Assembly (NCBI RefSeq): GCF_004115155.1
Contig: NZ_RDSM01000002.1
Location: forward strand, 62,001 to 126,000
Origin: Granulicella sibirica
GTDB taxonomy: Bacteria > Acidobacteriota > Terriglobia > Terriglobales > Acidobacteriaceae
DNA length: 64,000 nt
Reading direction: 5' to 3'
The notes under the pieces are model-generated. The model searched no databases and was not told the origin of the DNA. It worked only from the letters and a program-made list of their open reading frames with translations. Both the position numbers and the translations under genes were made by a program. Positions 60,304 to 64,000 of this stretch are shown here, piece after piece (positions within the stretch are counted from its first letter, which is position 1; each line of letters begins with the position of its first letter).

Positions 60304-61700
60304 CGCATCACCTCCTGAAGCCTGGCGTCGAGCGAATCCTTGGCTTGCTGCGAGTAGGTCTTGTGCAGGGCAATCTGGGCCTGCGCATCTTCGGAGCGGC
60401 CCATGTGCGCGTAGGCGCGGGAGAGGCGGTAGTGGGGCTCGGGAGCGGTTGGGTTCAAGGCAATGGACTGCTCGAGGTAGGGAGCGCTTTCGGCCCAGTG
60501 CAGGCGCATCTGCTCGAGAACGCCCATGCGGAGATAGGCTTCGGCGTACTTGGGGTCGTCGGCGATGGCTGTTTTGAGGAGGGCGGCGGCCTTATCGAGG
60601 TTCTGCTCGTGCTCCGGAGCATGCAGGATGGCGACGGCGGCGTAGGTGGTCATGACGGCGTTGCCGGGGTGGCGCTGGGCGAAGTCGGCGACGACGGCGC
60701 AGCCCGTGTTCTCTCCGTCGGCGAGAGCAGCGCAACTGCGGCCGAGGAGATCGGCGGCGAGGGCGTTGTTGGGGTCGGCTTGCAGGAGGCTCGAGAACGT
60801 AACGATGGCTGAGGGGTAGTCACTCTTGGCATAGTGAGCGATGCCGGAGGCCATGCGGAAATGTTCGTTTGATGGATACTGGGTGGCGCCGTAATCGGCT
60901 ATCTGGATGGCTTCCTCCCAATTCCAGTGGCGGAGGAGTTCGGCGACGACGGCGTAGAGGGTGGCGTCGGACGGGCTTGCCTTGGCGGCTGCTTCGTAGT
61001 GGGCGAGTGCCTTGGTGAACTCGCCGGCATGCTCGTCGGCGTCTCCCGCGAGCGAATGCATTTCGGGAGTGAAGGATGCCTGTGGGAGTGCGTCGAGGAT
61101 GCTTCCGGCTTCGCGTGCGGAGCCACTGTCGTAGAGGGCGAGCGCCTGGTTGTATTTGAGGTCCGCGTCGTCGGGGCTGATTGCGGCGGCCGCGGCGAAG
61201 GCCTGGGCGGCGGCCTTTGGCTGCCTGGCGAGCATGAGCGCCTGTCCAAGGTTCGCCTGGGTGGCTCCGTTCGCGGGATCGAGCTTTGCGGCCGCCTGGA
61301 GTTCCTGGACGGCTTCGGGAGCTTTCGACATCTTCAGATAGAGAGCGCCGAGGTTGGCGTGGGCGAGAGATTCTTTGGGGGAGATGGTGGAGGCGCGACG
61401 GAGATAGATCAGTGCGTGAGGAAGATCGTTCGTCTCTGTGTAGAGACTGCCAAGAGCTTCATTGGATTCGTAGTTTTTCGGGTACCGTGCGGCCAGATCG
61501 CGGAGGGTGGGTTCGGCTTGCTGGACCTTCCCTTGATCGTAGGCTTCGAGCGCGGTGCGCATGGAAGCGCGATCGGCGGATGTCATTGGCTTGGCCGGCT
61601 GTGTCTGGGGTCTTGCGAGGGGGGTGTGGCAAAGGAGAATGCCTGCGACAAAAGCTGCGCTTCGAGCGGGGGAAAGCGCGGTCTGGAGGAAAGAAGGCAT
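60282..61700 (-). CDS. Exported tetratricopeptide-repeat protein
   Basis: 472 residues, signal peptide (SPARSAAFVAGILLCHTPLA). About nine TPR units follow, for example YESNEALGSLYTETNDLPHA, SLAHANLGALYLKMSKAPEA, GATQANLGQALMLARQPKAA and AEAYLRMGVLEQMRLHWAES, each with the usual small/aromatic pattern at positions 4, 7, 8, 11, 20, 24, 27. TPR arrays mediate protein contacts; the co-transcribed phosphatase-like protein is an obvious partner. Its stop overlaps the upstream signal-peptide region of that gene. Confidence 0.88.
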   Translation of the reverse strand: MPSFLQTALSPARSAAFVAGILLCHTPLARPQTQPAKPMTSADRASMRTALEAYDQGKVQQAEPTLRDLAARYPKNYESNEALGSLYTETNDLPHALIYLRRASTISPKESLAHANLGALYLKMSKAPEAVQELQAAAKLDPANGATQANLGQALMLARQPKAAAQAFAAAAAISPDDADLKYNQALALYDSGSAREAGSILDALPQASFTPEMHSLAGDADEHAGEFTKALAHYEAAAKASPSDATLYAVVAELLRHWNWEEAIQIADYGATQYPSNEHFRMASGIAHYAKSDYPSAIVTFSSLLQADPNNALAADLLGRSCAALADGENTGCAVVADFAQRHPGNAVMTTYAAVAILHAPEHEQNLDKAAALLKTAIADDPKYAEAYLRMGVLEQMRLHWAESAPYLEQSIALNPTAPEPHYRLSRAYAHMGRSEDAQAQIALHKTYSQQAKDSLDARLQEVMRFVLNPG

Positions 61701-61715
61701 CGCTTAAAGATGTTA

Positions 61716-61747
61716 GCGGATGCGCTCGTGGTTGCGAGCGCATCCGC
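61716..61747 (-). terminator. Hairpin after the TonB receptor gene
   Basis: GCGGATGCGCTCG and CGAGCGCATCCGC form a perfect 13-bp stem around a 6-nt loop. It sits between the receptor stop (61762) and the TPR start (61700). The T-tract is poor, so it may be a pause or mRNA-stabilising structure as well as a terminator. Confidence 0.7.
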
Positions 61748-61761
61748 CTGGGTTGGTGGAG

Positions 61762-64000
61762 TTAGAAGGTGTACTTCAACGCGAACTGGAAGAAGCGCGA
61801 GTCAGGCGTGTTGGCTTGGAAGGTGCGCGAACCGCTGATCTGGCCGCCTGTGCTGGAGATGTTCACGGTGCTCGGCGCACCGTAAGCAGGGGTGTTAAGG
61901 AAGTTGAAGATATCCGCACGGAACTGGAGCGCCTGCTCCCGGAAGGTGTGGAAGGACTTGAAGAGAGACATATCGACACGCTCATACCCCGGGCTGGAAG
62001 TCTGCCCACGGTTGCTGCCCACGTATGCGTAGGCGGCCTGGCCGGTGACCGTGTTGGGGATGTGAGTCTTGCCGTCCGGATAGAAGGCAGCGGTGTAGCC
62101 GATGTTGTCAGCCTCCGGGTTCTTGAAGGCGCAGGGGTTATACCAGTTCTGGACTGTCCGCACCTTAGTGGGGCAGGTGATTCCAGAATTGGTAGAGTTC
62201 GCGCTTCCGCCGGCAGAGAAGGGATCGCCGATCCTGATGGCATTGTATGAAGCGCCGCCCGGGCTGGTGATTCCGTTCGTACCGATGGTGAGAGGCTGTC
62301 CTGTTTGCGCGCGGAAGACGAAGCTGCTCGACCATCCACCGACAACATAATCCAGGATGCCGCCGCTGTTCACGTACTTCTGACCCTTACCGAAAGGAAG
62401 CTGGTAGTTGCCATTGAGGGTATAGCGGTGACGGACGTCGAAGCCGGACGGACCGTAATCCGCTCCGAGGCCGAGGATGTTAAGGCTGCGGGTTCCCTGG
62501 TCATTCGAGCTGCCGAGGGGGGTATCGGCGTTGTCCAGAGAGTGTGCGTAGGTGTAGGTCGTGAGGAAGCTAAGACCCTTGGTGAGTCTCTTCTCCAGGC
62601 TTCCCTGTAGCGAGTTGTAGTTCGAAGCCCCATCGTACGCGGTGAACGAGAACCCATTGAAGTGCGGGAAGGGCTGTAGCGGGTTCAGCTTGTCGCCGTT
62701 AGCGTCGGTGTAGCCGCTGAATCCGTTCGGGGTGAGCGCAGTCTGGCCATTCGGGTTCGGGAAGAACTGCAGATGGCGAGCGACCGAACCGACATAGCCG
62801 ATGGACGCCACCATGCTGCTGCTGATTCCGTACTCGACGGTCAGGTTGTACTGCTGGCTGTAAGGGGTGCGCACATTGCCTTCACCACCGCGCAGCGTGG
62901 GCTGGCTGGGCGAAGTAATGGCCTGAGGAAGACCAGACTCCAGAGTGTAACCGTTGGTGGGGCAGGCTCCATTGAGGGTGCAGCTTCCGGTCGCAGCGTA
63001 CGACGAATCGAACTCAAATGGGAAGTTCTCGCCGAAGTTCGGGTAGTAACCGGTACTCTCGAGACCACCGAAGAAGATGCCATAGCCTCCGTGGATTACA
63101 GCCTTCTCCGTCGCCTTATAAGCGAAGCCGACACGTGGAGCGAAGTTCGTCTTCTGCGGATTCACGAGGTAGCGATTGTTGGTGTAGGTGAGCGCGATGT
63201 GATCTTCCGCAAGAAGCTGCTGGAACTTAGCCGGAATGGCCACGTTCTGCTTGCTCTTAGGAATGTAATAGATGCCCGTGGCGGTGCCGCCAGAGGTGTA
63301 TGCGCTGGTGGGAACGAAGGCTGCCTGGTTGTCGTGACGCTCGAGATAGGGTGTCGAGTAGTCATAACGGATACCGTAGTTGAGGGTAAGCTTCTGGCTG
63401 GCCTTCCAGTCGTCCTGCACGTAACCAGCGCGATTGAAGCGGACGTCATCCGAGGTGAAGACGTTGGAGATGGCCGCGCTGTTCATGTTGCCTGTGATGA
63501 AGTCGGCAACGCCGTAACCTGTGTTCGGAGTTCCCACCTGGCTGGTGTAAACGCCGGTGTAGGTGTAGGTTCCACGTGGCTGGGTCGGCTGAGAGGTCGA
63601 GAAGCGAATGCGCTGGATGGTAATTCCAGCCTTGAGGGTGTGGTTGCCCAGGACCTTCGTGACGTTATCGAGGATCTGGTAGACGTTCTCGTACTCGTTC
63701 GTCGCATAAAACTGAGGCGAACCAAAATTTGACAGACCGGAGACGCTGAAGAAGGGCAGGCCGGCGTTGTTCTGAGACGTCGGGACACCACCTAACCCGA
63801 GGCTGGAGGCGAGCGAGGTGTTGTTGGCGTTGTTATGAAGACCCGCATAGTGGCCATAGTTATAGCCAAAGCGAAATTCATTGGTCAGAGTGGGGGTGAA
63901 GATGTGCGTTTCGCTACCGGCGAAGTTTTCGCCCAGCTGAACGAGCTGGCCGGTGTCGCCGAATCCGCCGCCGTCAAGGATGGCTCCGAGAGGAGCAGGG
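61762..64000 (-). CDS. TonB-dependent receptor, C-terminal part (runs off window)
   Basis: The reading frame stays open from the stop at 61762 to the window end, giving at least 745 residues of a barrel. Near residue 150 of this fragment the frame passes a GTG (63537) that is not a start. Barrel segments of the Oar-like type are clear: NEFRFGYNYGHYAGLHNNAN, GYVQDDWKASQKLTLNYGIR, KTNFAPRVGFAYKATEKAVI, GLSFLTTYTYAHSLDN and the C-terminal FFQFALKYTF. The signal, regulatory and plug domains must lie beyond 64000. A distant paralogue of the receptor at 43598-46879. Confidence 0.9.
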   Translation of the reverse strand, partial: PAPLGAILDGGGFGDTGQLVQLGENFAGSETHIFTPTLTNEFRFGYNYGHYAGLHNNANNTSLASSLGLGGVPTSQNNAGLPFFSVSGLSNFGSPQFYATNEYENVYQILDNVTKVLGNHTLKAGITIQRIRFSTSQPTQPRGTYTYTGVYTSQVGTPNTGYGVADFITGNMNSAAISNVFTSDDVRFNRAGYVQDDWKASQKLTLNYGIRYDYSTPYLERHDNQAAFVPTSAYTSGGTATGIYYIPKSKQNVAIPAKFQQLLAEDHIALTYTNNRYLVNPQKTNFAPRVGFAYKATEKAVIHGGYGIFFGGLESTGYYPNFGENFPFEFDSSYAATGSCTLNGACPTNGYTLESGLPQAITSPSQPTLRGGEGNVRTPYSQQYNLTVEYGISSSMVASIGYVGSVARHLQFFPNPNGQTALTPNGFSGYTDANGDKLNPLQPFPHFNGFSFTAYDGASNYNSLQGSLEKRLTKGLSFLTTYTYAHSLDNADTPLGSSNDQGTRSLNILGLGADYGPSGFDVRHRYTLNGNYQLPFGKGQKYVNSGGILDYVVGGWSSSFVFRAQTGQPLTIGTNGITSPGGASYNAIRIGDPFSAGGSANSTNSGITCPTKVRTVQNWYNPCAFKNPEADNIGYTAAFYPDGKTHIPNTVTGQAAYAYVGSNRGQTSSPGYERVDMSLFKSFHTFREQALQFRADIFNFLNTPAYGAPSTVNISSTGGQISGSRTFQANTPDSRFFQFALKYTF

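Overview
The window is GC-rich, densely coded bacterial DNA. Its gene content points to an acidobacterium of the Terriglobia (Granulicella / Edaphobacter / Terriglobus type). The signs are Oar-like TonB-dependent receptors with N-terminal carboxypeptidase-regulatory domains, GWxTD and acidobacterial VWFA proteins, secreted lactonases, and many Tat-exported enzymes. The placement rests on recognised families, not on a database search. I saw no tRNA, rRNA, CRISPR array, prophage or insertion sequence.

Bases 1-11200 carry mainly housekeeping genes: hemA and hemC (heme synthesis) around a secreted alpha-carbonic anhydrase and two tandem exported ferritin-like proteins, a stand-alone nuoI, an HD-domain gene that looks frameshifted, and a SAM-I riboswitch ahead of a threonine-synthase-like PLP enzyme. 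That enzyme overlaps a ThiS/MoaD-type sulfur carrier ending in Gly-Gly-Cys. Bases 11186-17396 are the protein-quality block lon, clpX, clpP, tig, all on the minus strand; the trigger factor has an unusual histidine-rich N-terminus.

Bases 17600-39900 hold mixed envelope and metabolic genes: a membrane-anchored aldose-epimerase-like protein, Rieske oxygenase, msrB, a dGTPase-like HD hydrolase, a VWFA protein, an M19 dipeptidase, a thioredoxin-like protein with a DsbD-N-like partner, a MacA/MacB-type adaptor and ATPase without a permease, a GWxTD protein, two lactonases, an S1/P1 nuclease and CorA. Several convergent gaps contain dispersed repeats, including a roughly 380-bp composite present as two inverted copies.

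Bases 40000-57700 look like a nutrient-acquisition locus: an MFS transporter, a histidine kinase and response regulator pair, a perfect 20-bp palindrome, a large TonB-dependent receptor, and then enzymes that nearly all carry export signals. These are a RraA-type aldolase, three SelA-fold PLP enzymes, two RidA deaminases and an EF_0837-type amidohydrolase. My reading, which is inference, is a periplasmic route that hydrolyses an N-substituted hydroxy-amino acid or amino-sugar acid, eliminates from it, hydrolyses the enamine/imine and cleaves the keto acid. A DUF3299 + ABC transporter operon is embedded in the locus.

Bases 57900-64000 contain a minus-strand trio (TPR protein, Tat-exported alkaline-phosphatase-superfamily protein, unknown protein) and the C-terminal part of another TonB-dependent receptor that runs off the window.
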